Assembly (NCBI RefSeq): GCF_036169555.1
Contig: NZ_CP108032.1
Location: 5,270,001 to 5,334,000 of the forward strand
From: Streptomyces sp. NBC_00306
Lineage (GTDB): Bacteria > Actinomycetota > Actinomycetes > Streptomycetales > Streptomycetaceae
Direction of reading: 5' to 3'
Length of the DNA: 64,000 bases
Numbering within the stretch: the first letter of the stretch is position 1; each line of letters starts with the position of its first letter. Positions 18,114 through 25,809 of the stretch are shown here, one piece after another. Under the pieces are notes generated by a model, which was given only the letters and a program-made list of their open reading frames with translations, did no database searches and had not been told where the DNA came from. The translations under genes were made by a program, and so were the position numbers.

Positions 18114-20276
18114 TTGAGTCGTGAAACTGACAGTTCGTCCGCCGGCCCCCAGGGGCGCGGTGGAGCCGCGTATCCCTCCGGGACACCGCCGTACGGATCG
18201 CGCCAGTATCCGTCGCTGCATCCCCAGCAGGACGCTCCGGCCGACGCGTCGGCCGACCGGGCCCCCGAGGCCCAGTCGGACGAGCCGAGGACCGAGACCA
18301 CGCTGACGACGCGCATCCGGATCAACATCCCGGGCTCGCGGCCGATTCCGCCGGTCGTGATGCGTACGCCGATGAGCGACGTCGACGCCTCCACGCGTGC
18401 CTCCGCGACGGCCGCTGCGGCGGAGAAGGAGAGCGAGCGCACGGGCAGCACACCGCGGCCCGAGGCGGCTCAGGCTCCCGCTCCCGCGGCGGAGCCGCAG
18501 GCCGACGAGAAGGCGCCGACGAGCGACTGGTTCGCTCCGCGCAAGACCGCGGTCCCCGCTCCGTCTCCGCCCGTCTCGGGCGGCACGCCCGGTGCCGGCA
18601 CGGCGGGCCCCGCGCCCTCCGGGGGCAGCAACGGCAGCGGCATCCCGTACTTCTCCGACTCCCCGCAGGCCGGTCAGCCGCGCAGTGCGCTCAGCGATCT
18701 GGCGGCGAGCACGGACAGCCCGCCGTCCGGCGGTTCCAACGGCTTCGCGCCCGGCGGCGGCACGCCCCCGCCCGGGGCACGCCAGCCCGCCGGACCGACC
18801 GGCGGTCCGGTCAAGGGCAGCATGCCGGTCCGTCCGCGCCCCGGTGGCAACCAGGGTGCTCCCGGCCCCGGCGGCGGTGTTCCGGGCGGTCCCGGCGCCG
18901 GCGGTCCGCACGGTCCGGGTGTTCCCGGCCCGGGCATCGGCGGGCCTGGTGGTCCGGGCGGTCCCGGTGGCCCGCGGATGTCCGACGACACCGCCGTGCT
19001 CACCCCGCAGAACCCGGTCGGCGATCCGCTCGCCAACCCCGCGCCCGGTCCCGGCGGCCATGTCTCCGGCGACACCCTCACCAGTGGCATCCCGGTCGTT
19101 CCCGGCGACCACCGCTCGCCCTTCCCACCGCTCGGCGCAGGGGGCGTGGGCCCCGGGCCGAACCCGCTCGCGCCCCCGATCCCCGGACCGCACGAGACCG
19201 GGGAGTTCTCCGCACCCGAGTTCCCCGCGGGCCCGGGCGGCGGTCCCGCCGGTCCCGTCGTGCCCACCCCCGGAGCGGACGCGGCACCCCGGCCCGCCCA
19301 GCCCCGGCCCGCCGCGGCCAAGCCCGTCAAGAAGGGCCGGTCGAAGCTGGTGCTCGCGGGCGCCGGTGTGGTCGGTCTGCTCGGTGTCGCCTACGGCGCC
19401 GGACTGCTGATGAACCACTCCGAGGTGCCCAAGAGCACCACGGTGCTCGGCGTCGACATCGGCGGCGGCTCCACGGAGCAGGGCGTCAACAAACTGGAGG
19501 CCGCCCTCGGCAAGCGTGCGGCCTCGCCGCTCCAACTCTCGGTCGGCGGCAAGAAGGAGCAGCTCGCGCCGGACAAGGCCGGTCTCTCCCTCGACAGCCA
19601 GGCCACCGTGCGCAATGCGGCCGGCAGCGACTACAACCCGGTGTCGGTGATCGGTTCCCTCCTCGGCGGCGAGCGTGTCGCCGAGCCGGTGATCCTCGTC
19701 GACGAGGAGAAGCTGAGCGTCGCGCTCACGGACCTGGCCGGCGTGTCCGGCTCGGCCACCGAGGGCACGATCAGGTTCGAGCCGGACAAGGTCGTCCCGG
19801 TACCGGGGAAGGCGGGCCAGGCTCTGGACGTCGGCCGTTCCATGATCTCGGTCAAGGACGCGTACCGCGCCCAGGTCGAGACGGGCCGGCCGAACCTCGT
19901 GGAACTGCCCGTCGCCGCCCGCCAGCCGACCATCACCCAGGCCGAGATCGACCGGGCGATGAAGGACTTCGCGGAGCCCGCGATGTCCGGCCTGATCACC
20001 ATCAAGGCAGGCGGCAAGCAGATCCAGTTCGGCCCCGCGCGGTCACTGCCGAAGATCCTGTCGATGAAGGCGATCGACGGGAAGCTCGTGGAGGTCTACG
20101 ACAAGAAGGCGATCGACGAGCTGCTCGACGGCGTCTTCGACGGTGTGCTGATCACCAAGGGCGACGGCAAGAAGCACCAGCTCAACGCCGACGACGTGGC
20201 CCAGGCGATGGGGACGGCGCTGCGAGGCACCACCCCGGCCGAGCGGACCGCCGAGATCGCACTCGACCCGAGCTGA
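18114..20276 (+). CDS. Large Pro/Gly-rich protein with membrane anchor and peptidoglycan-binding-like domains
   Basis: A 720-aa protein. Residues 1 to about 400 are low-complexity Pro/Gly/Ala/Ser (many PGG repeats), then a single membrane helix (KLVLAGAGVVGLLGVAYG), then about 290 extracytoplasmic residues. The outer part begins TTVLGVDIGGGSTEQGVNKL, resembling the PG_binding_4 domain found before VanW and L,D-transpeptidase domains; no catalytic domain follows. TTG 18114 is the start, with GGGAGAA at 18101-18107; the open frame upstream of it is not protein-like. Probably a cell-wall-associated anchor protein. A very strong terminator follows. Confidence 0.8.
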   Translation: MSRETDSSSAGPQGRGGAAYPSGTPPYGSRQYPSLHPQQDAPADASADRAPEAQSDEPRTETTLTTRIRINIPGSRPIPPVVMRTPMSDVDASTRASATAAAAEKESERTGSTPRPEAAQAPAPAAEPQADEKAPTSDWFAPRKTAVPAPSPPVSGGTPGAGTAGPAPSGGSNGSGIPYFSDSPQAGQPRSALSDLAASTDSPPSGGSNGFAPGGGTPPPGARQPAGPTGGPVKGSMPVRPRPGGNQGAPGPGGGVPGGPGAGGPHGPGVPGPGIGGPGGPGGPGGPRMSDDTAVLTPQNPVGDPLANPAPGPGGHVSGDTLTSGIPVVPGDHRSPFPPLGAGGVGPGPNPLAPPIPGPHETGEFSAPEFPAGPGGGPAGPVVPTPGADAAPRPAQPRPAAAKPVKKGRSKLVLAGAGVVGLLGVAYGAGLLMNHSEVPKSTTVLGVDIGGGSTEQGVNKLEAALGKRAASPLQLSVGGKKEQLAPDKAGLSLDSQATVRNAAGSDYNPVSVIGSLLGGERVAEPVILVDEEKLSVALTDLAGVSGSATEGTIRFEPDKVVPVPGKAGQALDVGRSMISVKDAYRAQVETGRPNLVELPVAARQPTITQAEIDRAMKDFAEPAMSGLITIKAGGKQIQFGPARSLPKILSMKAIDGKLVEVYDKKAIDELLDGVFDGVLITKGDGKKHQLNADDVAQAMGTALRGTTPAERTAEIALDPS

Positions 20277-20291
20277 CGACGGCCCGCGACC

Positions 20292-20340
20292 GTCATCGAC
20301 GAAGCCCCCGACCCACCTGGTCGGGGGCTTCGTCGATGAC
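20292..20340 (+). terminator. 22-bp perfect hairpin terminator
   Basis: A 22-bp perfect stem (20292-20313 with 20319-20340) with a CACCT loop starts 15 nt after the stop codon. It also lies 139 nt beyond the end of the reverse-strand gene at 20479, so it could stop both directions. Confidence 0.9.
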
Positions 20341-20478
20341 CGCGTCAGGCCGCCGGCCTCCGCGCCAGGGGTGCCGACTGCCGGCTGCCGGCGAGGGGAA
20401 CGCCGAACGGGCGGTCCCGATTCCCCACAGAGGTGCACGCCGGGCGTCGTCAACGGCCGTCGGTCGCGGGAGCGAGCC

Positions 20479-21303
20479 TCAGTTCAGCCGCGACCGCGCC
20501 GCCCGCGCCCGTCCCCGGATCGCTTCCGCCGTCGCCGGCTCGACCGTCGCGACCACGTCCGCGTACGCGTCCAGCTCGGCCGCGCCCGTCATGAACTCGC
20601 CGCGCTGCACGAGCAGCTGGGCCCGCTCATAGCGCAGCCGCGCGGGATGCGAGGGCAGGAGCAGGGAGAGCTCCACGGCCCACAGGGCGACCGACGACTG
20701 TTCCGGGCGGGCAGCCGCCCAGGCGCGGATGTTGTTGAGGATGCGCAGCACCACGTCGAGCGGGCTCGCCGGAGTCAGCATGGAGGCGTCCAGAGGGGCC
20801 CCTGTCGCCCCCGCGACCAGCAGCTCGGCGTCGGTCCCGGTCAGCGGCCGCCCGCCGGCGAACGGGTCGGCCAGGACCTGTTCGCCCGGCTCGCCGAAGC
20901 CGACGACGAAGTGGCCGGGCAGGGCGACCCCGTACACCGGCGCGCCCGCACGCCGTGCCACCTCGATCCACACCACCGACAGCAGGATCGGCAGACCGCG
21001 GCGCCGCCGGAGCACCTCGTGCAGCAGGGAGGACTCGAGCCGCTGGTAGTCGCCGGGGGACCCGCGGAAGTCGCAGCGTCCGCCGAGCAGGGCGGCCAGC
21101 GCGGCCGCCCAGGCACGGGGGCTCTTCGCGCCGTAGGGAAGCAGGCCGGCGAGACGGTCCAGTTCGATCTGGGCCGCGTCCAGGCCGGCCTCGTCCAGGC
21201 CGGGGTCCGCCTCCGTGCCGATCAGCAGGCACAGCAGGGCGAGATCGGGCCGCTCGGAGCGTGCCTCGTCCGTGAACCGCCGCCGCCAGGGATCGTCGTG
21301 CAT
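20479..21303 (-). CDS. SirB1-like transglutaminase-fold protein
   Basis: A 274-aa member of the SirB1/transglutaminase_9 family: LLHEVLRRRRGLPILLSVVWIEVA near residue 100, then YGVALPGHFVVGFG and VLADPFAGGRPLT, with a helical TPR-like C-terminus (PARLRYERAQLLVQRGEF). Biochemical role unknown in this family. ATG 21303 starts MHDDPWRRRF. It lies 17 nt downstream of the GNAT gene stop, so the two probably form a reverse-strand operon. Confidence 0.85.
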   Translation of the reverse strand: MHDDPWRRRFTDEARSERPDLALLCLLIGTEADPGLDEAGLDAAQIELDRLAGLLPYGAKSPRAWAAALAALLGGRCDFRGSPGDYQRLESSLLHEVLRRRRGLPILLSVVWIEVARRAGAPVYGVALPGHFVVGFGEPGEQVLADPFAGGRPLTGTDAELLVAGATGAPLDASMLTPASPLDVVLRILNNIRAWAAARPEQSSVALWAVELSLLLPSHPARLRYERAQLLVQRGEFMTGAAELDAYADVVATVEPATAEAIRGRARAARSRLN

Positions 21304-21320
21304 ACGCCAGTCGTACCCGT

Positions 21321-22316
21321 CTACGCCGATCGGAAGTGGTGATAGCGGTACAGGGTCGTGAACCCCATGCCCTCGTACAGCGCTCCCGCCCCCGCGTTGT
21401 CCTCCTCCACCTGGAGCCACGCGGCGGAGGCGCCCTCCTCCAGGGCACGCCGTGCGAGGGAGGTCATCACCGCCGTCGCGAGTCCCTGGCGCCGGTAGGC
21501 GGGATCCACCTCCACCGCCATGAAGCCCGCCCAGCGTCCGTCGACCACACACCGTCCGATCGCCGCCGGCACCGTGCCCTCGCTGCCCACGGAGGCGAAC
21601 CACACGGACGGGCCGCTTCCCAGGACCTTGAGCACATGGCTGCCGGGCACACCGGTCCGCTGGTAGCGCTGGAGCCAGGACTCGTCGAAGGTGCGCGCCA
21701 GCCGGACCCGTTCGACGTCCGCGTCGAGGTCGGCGATGGGTGCCAGCGCGCCGATCCGCAGGTCCGCCGACACCTCGCGCGCCCAGCCGCGCGCCGCCAG
21801 CTGGGCGCCCAGCTGCTCCTGCGCCCCGGCCGCACCGGTCGCCGTCTGCACATACGCGGGCAGTCCCCGCTCCTCGTACCAGGCACGCACCCGGTCCAGT
21901 GCGTCGTCGAGCGGCAGTCCGGGGTCGCCGAGCGGCAGCACCGAGTTGGCGCGCCGGGTGAAGCCGGACGCGGCCCGCAGCTCCCAGTCGCCGAGCCGTT
22001 CGCGCTCCACCGGCTGCCAGGCCCGTGCCGTCACCCGGGCCAGCTCGTGGAAGTCCGCCGCGGGACCGCGTCGGCGGGCCGGCGCCGCGGGTACCACCTT
22101 GCCCGCGACCAGCGACGATTCCGGGATACGGACACTCTCACCGGTCCGCCGTGTGATCAGCAGCACACCCGCGTCCCATGATGTGAGAACACCAACCGTG
22201 TCGGTGAACTTCTCGCCCCCCGGGGTTGCCTCCGCGAGGCGCCGGACAGACACTCGTTTGCCCACGTCAGCGGGTGTAATACGGACTTCGAGGCGTCCGC
22301 CGCCGGTGATTTCCAC
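21321..22316 (-). CDS. GNAT acetyltransferase with N-terminal SH3-like domain (Rv0428c type)
   Basis: A 331-aa protein: residues 1-75 form a small beta-rich SH3-like domain (VGKRVSVRRL, VGVLTSWDAGVLLITRR), and the C-terminal half is a GNAT domain with the acetyl-CoA motif RRQGLATAVMTSLARRAL and the ending NAGAGALYEGMGFTTLYRYHHF. I recall this architecture from mycobacterial Rv0428c. GTG 22316 is the start. Divergent from the ferredoxin gene across 114 nt; likely cotranscribed with the SirB1-like gene. Confidence 0.83.
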   Translation of the reverse strand: MEITGGGRLEVRITPADVGKRVSVRRLAEATPGGEKFTDTVGVLTSWDAGVLLITRRTGESVRIPESSLVAGKVVPAAPARRRGPAADFHELARVTARAWQPVERERLGDWELRAASGFTRRANSVLPLGDPGLPLDDALDRVRAWYEERGLPAYVQTATGAAGAQEQLGAQLAARGWAREVSADLRIGALAPIADLDADVERVRLARTFDESWLQRYQRTGVPGSHVLKVLGSGPSVWFASVGSEGTVPAAIGRCVVDGRWAGFMAVEVDPAYRRQGLATAVMTSLARRALEEGASAAWLQVEEDNAGAGALYEGMGFTTLYRYHHFRSA

Positions 22317-22430
22317 AGCTCTGCCAGCCCCTCCTGTTCGGATCGTGCCCAGGAACGGAGATACTAGGGGCGGGCATCGACGACGCCGCGCTCCCGCGCA
22401 ATGCCAGCCCTACCGAGGAGGAACGACAGC

Positions 22431-22751
22431 GTGACCTACGTCATCGCGCAGCCTTGTGTCGACGTCAAGGACAAGGCGTGCATCGAGGAGTGCCCCGTCG
22501 ACTGCATCTACGAGGGTTCCCGGTCCTTGTACATCCACCCCGACGAATGCGTCGACTGCGGTGCTTGTGAGCCGGTCTGCCCCGTCGAGGCGATCTTCTA
22601 CGAGGACGACACTCCGGAAGAGTGGAAGGACTACTACAAGGCGAACGTCGAGTTCTTCGACGAGCTCGGTTCGCCCGGTGGTGCCTCCAAGCTCGGTCTG
22701 ATCGAGCGTGACCACCCCTTCATCGCCGCCCTGCCGCCGCAGAACCAGTAG
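22431..22751 (+). CDS. fdxA: 7Fe ferredoxin (FdxA/FdxC type)
   Basis: Electron carrier of 106 aa with one [3Fe-4S] and one [4Fe-4S] cluster. By alignment with Azotobacter FdI, Cys9, Cys17 and Cys50 hold the 3Fe cluster, and Cys21, Cys40, Cys43 and Cys46 the 4Fe cluster; Cys25 is the extra one. GTG 22431 has GAGGAGG at 22415-22421. A hairpin terminator follows, then dapC. The fdx-dapC pair is also adjacent in mycobacteria as I recall. Confidence 0.94.
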   Translation: MTYVIAQPCVDVKDKACIEECPVDCIYEGSRSLYIHPDECVDCGACEPVCPVEAIFYEDDTPEEWKDYYKANVEFFDELGSPGGASKLGLIERDHPFIAALPPQNQ

Positions 22752-22780
22752 CAGCCGGCTCGGCAGCTGTCGCCGTCCCC

Positions 22781-22811
22781 GGTCCCGTACGGTCGTCGTC
22801 CGTACGGGACC
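22781..22811 (+). terminator. Terminator between ferredoxin gene and dapC
   Basis: A perfect 12-bp stem (22781-22792 with 22800-22811) with a 7-nt loop, 29 nt after the ferredoxin stop and 55 nt before dapC. It may let some transcription through to dapC. Confidence 0.75.
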
Positions 22812-22866
22812 GAGGCGTTTGTCCCCACCCGGCCGCCGGCCCCACGAACGAGAAAGAGAAGCCCTC

Positions 22867-23964
22867 GTGTCCGCAGTCTCTTCGCGCCTTCCGACCTTCC
22901 CCTGGGACAAGCTCGAGCCGTACAAGACGACGGCCGCGGCCCACCCGGACGGCATCGTGGACCTCTCGGTCGGCACCCCGGTCGACTCCGTGCCGGAACT
23001 GATCCGGAAGGCCCTCGTGGAGGCCGCCGACTCGCCGGGCTATCCCACGGTCTGGGGCACGTCCGAGCTGCGGGACGCGCTCACCGGCTGGGTGGAGCGC
23101 CGGCTCGGCGCCGTCGATGTCGCGCACACCAACGTGCTGCCGGTCGTCGGCTCCAAGGAGCTCGTGGCCTGGCTGCCGACCCAGCTCGGGCTCGGCGCCG
23201 GCGACAAGGTCGCGTACCCCCGACTGGCCTACCCGACCTACGAGGTCGGCGCCCGGCTGTGCGGCGCCACGCCCGTCGTGTACGACGACCCCACCGAGCT
23301 CGACCCGCGGGGACTGCGACTCCTCTGGCTCAACTCGCCGTCGAATCCGACCGGGCGGGTCCTCGCCAAGGACGAGCTGGTCCGCATCGTCGCCTGGGCG
23401 CGCGAGCACGGGATCCTGGTCTTCAGCGACGAGTGCTACCTGGAGCTGGGCTGGGAGGCCGAGCCGGTCTCGGTGCTGCACCCGGACGTCTGCGGCGGGA
23501 CCTACGAGGGTGTCGTCGCGGTGCACTCGCTCTCCAAGCGCTCGAACCTGGCGGGATACCGCGCCGCCTTCATCGCCGGCGACGACGCGGTGCTCGGTGA
23601 GCTGCTCCAGATCCGCAAGCACGGCGGAATGATGACGCCGGCGCCGGTGCAGGCCGCGACGATCGCCGCCCTCGGCGACGACACGCACGTCTCGGAGCAG
23701 CGGGCCCGCTACGCCGCCCGGCGCACCGCGCTGCGGGCGGCCCTGGAGGCCCACGGCTTCCGCATCGAGCACAGCGAGGCCAGCCTCTACCTGTGGGCGA
23801 CGCGCGACGAGGCGTGCTGGGACACGGTCGCGCACCTGGCGGACCTCGGCATTCTGGTCGCGCCCGGTGACTTCTACGGGCCGGCCGGCGAGCGGTTCGT
23901 CCGGGTGGCCCTCACGGCCACGGACGAGCGCGTGACCGCCGCGGTCAAGCGTCTGGGCGGCTAG
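22867..23964 (+). CDS. dapC: Succinyldiaminopimelate transaminase (DapC)
   Basis: PLP-dependent class I/II aminotransferase of 365 aa that makes N-succinyl-L,L-diaminopimelate for lysine and peptidoglycan synthesis. It begins LPTFPWDKLEPYK, typical of the actinobacterial DapC family. The PLP lysine is in SLSKRSNLAGYR; NSPSNPTGRV and the substrate Arg in RFVRVAL near the C-terminus are present. GTG 22867 is the likely start, with a weak AGAGAAG site. dapE of the same pathway lies 1.8 kb downstream. Confidence 0.92.
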   Translation: MSAVSSRLPTFPWDKLEPYKTTAAAHPDGIVDLSVGTPVDSVPELIRKALVEAADSPGYPTVWGTSELRDALTGWVERRLGAVDVAHTNVLPVVGSKELVAWLPTQLGLGAGDKVAYPRLAYPTYEVGARLCGATPVVYDDPTELDPRGLRLLWLNSPSNPTGRVLAKDELVRIVAWAREHGILVFSDECYLELGWEAEPVSVLHPDVCGGTYEGVVAVHSLSKRSNLAGYRAAFIAGDDAVLGELLQIRKHGGMMTPAPVQAATIAALGDDTHVSEQRARYAARRTALRAALEAHGFRIEHSEASLYLWATRDEACWDTVAHLADLGILVAPGDFYGPAGERFVRVALTATDERVTAAVKRLGG

Positions 23965-23984
23965 GGTCTGCCGTCCGACACGGC

Positions 23985-24026
23985 ACGGAGGGGCCCCGGG
24001 AGTTCGTGCTCCCGGGGCCCCTCCGT
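23985..24026. terminator. Bidirectional 18-bp hairpin terminator
   Basis: A perfect 18-bp stem (23985-24002 with 24009-24026) with a TTCGTG loop between convergent genes: dapC ends at 23964 and the reverse-strand gene ends at 24055. Confidence 0.88.
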
Positions 24027-24054
24027 CGTCCGGCCCCGCGTCGTGCCGCGGTGA

Positions 24055-24507
24055 TCAGCCGAGCGGCAGGTCCTTCACCGGCAGCTGGTCGGTGGGCAGG
24101 CCGCCACCGGCGAGCGCGTCCGTCGGCAGGCCGCCGCCGCCCAGGGAGTCGGTGGCTCCGCCGGCCGTCTCACCGAGGACGTCGCCCGCGCTGCCCGCGG
24201 CGTCACCGGCGGCCTTCTGGGCGACCGGGGTCGCCGCCTTGCCGGTCTTGCCGACGGTCTTGCCCGCGGCCGGGACGGCCTTCTTCACGGCGGAGCCACC
24301 AGTCTGGCCGGCCACCTCGGTGGACTTCTGGGTGGCACCGTCGAGGGTGCCGGTGACGCCCTCGGCGTCGAGAGCGGTCAGGCTGCCGACCGGAGCCTGC
24401 GGAAGGTCCACGGCGCTTGCGGAGCCGGCCGCACCGACCACGGGGGCTGCACCCGCCGCGATGAGCAGCGCGGCACGGGCGATCCGACGGGTCAGGGGGA
24501 GGGACAT
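24055..24507 (-). CDS. Small secreted protein of unknown function
   Basis: A 150-aa protein with an N-terminal signal peptide (RRIARAALLIAAGAAPVVGAA, likely cut after GSASA). The mature part is Ala/Gly/Lys/Thr-rich with repeated GGLPTDxL units at the C-terminus (two copies) and no cysteines. No family recognised. ATG 24507 has AAGGAG closely upstream. A promoter with a palindrome over its -10 lies about 140 nt upstream (see 24632-24670). Confidence 0.8.
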   Translation of the reverse strand: MSLPLTRRIARAALLIAAGAAPVVGAAGSASAVDLPQAPVGSLTALDAEGVTGTLDGATQKSTEVAGQTGGSAVKKAVPAAGKTVGKTGKAATPVAQKAAGDAAGSAGDVLGETAGGATDSLGGGGLPTDALAGGGLPTDQLPVKDLPLG

Positions 24508-24631
24508 GATGCTCCTTGAGACGAGAAGGACGGTGTGGTTGTGCCTGTCCGGCGCCGCTTCCGGCCCTCGGACGCAGTGACAACCGTTCGGGGGGAGGGG
24601 GAAGTTGCGGTACGCGAAGGTAAAGAGTTGG

Positions 24632-24670
24632 TAATGCGTCGCATTATCAGTCCCGGATAAAGACGGGCAA
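24632..24670 (-). promoter_or_regulatory. Promoter with 15-bp palindromic operator candidate
   Basis: On the minus strand TTGCCC (24665-24670) and TAATGC (24641-24646) are spaced by 18 bp. The -10 is the first part of a perfect palindrome TAATGCGACGCATTA (24632-24646), so a dimeric regulator bound there would block the promoter. Regulator unknown. Confidence 0.5.
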
Positions 24671-24752
24671 ACATTCCATTGCGCAAGGGGTCGCCGAACC
24701 GTCACTTCGCCGTGGCCGCAAGGGATTTCCCGCAAGGGTGATGGTGAGTGCA

Positions 24753-24791
24753 AACGCCCGGGTCACACCCTGGTGTGAGCGGCCGGGCGTT
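24753..24791 (-). terminator. Two-part hairpin terminator
   Basis: Outer arms 24753-24761 and 24783-24791 (9 bp) with an inner TCACAC/GTGTGA stem. It lies 24 nt after the stop of the reverse-strand gene at 24815. Confidence 0.75.
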
Positions 24792-24814
24792 CCCCATCCG
24801 GGGGAGCGCTCGTA

Positions 24815-25771
24815 TCAGCGTGCGATGCGAATTCGAACTTCACCCGGGTCGGCATCCGTGCCGGATTCCTGGCGCGAATTCCCCGCCGGACCGGCCGCGG
24901 ACGCCGCGGCGGAATGCCAGCCCCTGCCGGACTCCTTCGCGCTCCACACCTTGCCGCCGTACGACACTTCCTCGATCCGCAGACCGTCCGCCCGGGCCAC
25001 CGCCCAGTGCGCCAGCTCCCAGCCCTGCCGGGATGCCCCGCCGCCGTCCGCGGCGACCGTGGACGCCACCGGTACGGACACCTCGCCGGCGCCCGGAGCC
25101 CCCGCAGCGGCAGGGGACTTCGGCGTGACCCCGGGCCCGAACGCGCGCACCAGTTCGGCGCGCACCCTGGCCGGGTCGCCGGCTTCCGTGGACGTGCCCG
25201 GGTCGCACGTCAGCGCGCCGCTCGTGCGCCCGGTGAGTGCGGCGGCCAGCAGGGTGGCGTCCGGCTCGTGCTTGGCGTACGCCTGCGGGAAGCCGCTGCG
25301 CTGCACGCGCTGCGCGGCGACGGTCAGCGGGAGGCGCGAGTAGCCGGGGACCTCCGCGAGGTGGGCGTAGAACTTCCCCGACGAGTACACCGGGTCGAGG
25401 ATCTGGGCCGTCGTGCCCCATCCCTTGGACGGACGCTGCTGGAACAGGCCGAGCGAGTCACGGTCGCCGTGCTCGATGTTGCGCAGCCCCGACTCCTGAA
25501 GTGCGGTCGCGAGCGCGATGGTGACCGCGCGCTCCGGCATGCCGCGGGTGGTGCCCACGGCGGAGATGGTCGCGGCGTTCGCGGCCTGCTCGGTGGTGAG
25601 TTCATAGCTCGGACCGTCCGAGCCCGAGGCGGCGCGCACGGTGCAGCGGGGGGTGCCCCCGCCGGACACGTACTGCACGGCGACATAACCGGCCACTGCC
25701 AGCAGCACGGCGAACGCGGCCGCGAAGCGCGGGAGGCGGCCGCGCCGGAGGGGGGAGGCGGTCTCGGGCAC
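24815..25771 (-). CDS. Membrane-anchored lysozyme-like protein
   Basis: A 318-aa protein with one N-terminal membrane helix (FAAAFAVLLAVAGYVAVQYV) and an outer domain. The segment ALATALQESGLRNIEHGD followed by SLGLFQQRPSKGWGT is the catalytic-Glu pattern of the lysozyme/transglycosylase fold, so cell-wall cleavage is a reasonable guess, not shown. The C-terminus is a separate small domain (GWELAHWAVARADGLRIEEVSYGGKVWSAKESGRGW). GTG 25771 follows -10 TACGGT by 6 nt (leaderless). Divergent from dapE across 38 nt. Automated labels such as heavy metal transporter are not supported by what I see. Confidence 0.75.
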   Translation of the reverse strand: MPETASPLRRGRLPRFAAAFAVLLAVAGYVAVQYVSGGGTPRCTVRAASGSDGPSYELTTEQAANAATISAVGTTRGMPERAVTIALATALQESGLRNIEHGDRDSLGLFQQRPSKGWGTTAQILDPVYSSGKFYAHLAEVPGYSRLPLTVAAQRVQRSGFPQAYAKHEPDATLLAAALTGRTSGALTCDPGTSTEAGDPARVRAELVRAFGPGVTPKSPAAAGAPGAGEVSVPVASTVAADGGGASRQGWELAHWAVARADGLRIEEVSYGGKVWSAKESGRGWHSAAASAAGPAGNSRQESGTDADPGEVRIRIAR

Positions 25772-25777
25772 GTGCCC

Positions 25778-25802
25778 ACCGTACTGGAGCCCGCGCTAGG
25801 GT
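25778..25802. promoter_or_regulatory. Back-to-back leaderless promoters (lysozyme-like gene and dapE)
   Basis: Minus strand: TACGGT at 25778-25783, 6 nt before GTG 25771. Plus strand: TAGGGT at 25797-25802, 7 nt before ATG 25810. The two start codons are only 38 nt apart, so the promoters must overlap in their -35 regions. Confidence 0.55.
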
Positions 25803-25809
25803 CGGAGGC

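Larger units (their letters stand above)
24508..24814. other. 307-nt intergenic region with terminator, promoter and long leader
   Basis: No gene seen. It is less GC-rich than the surroundings. It holds a terminator for the upstream gene (24753-24791), a promoter with a palindrome (24632-24670) and a leader of about 125 nt for the secreted protein gene. Confidence 0.7.
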
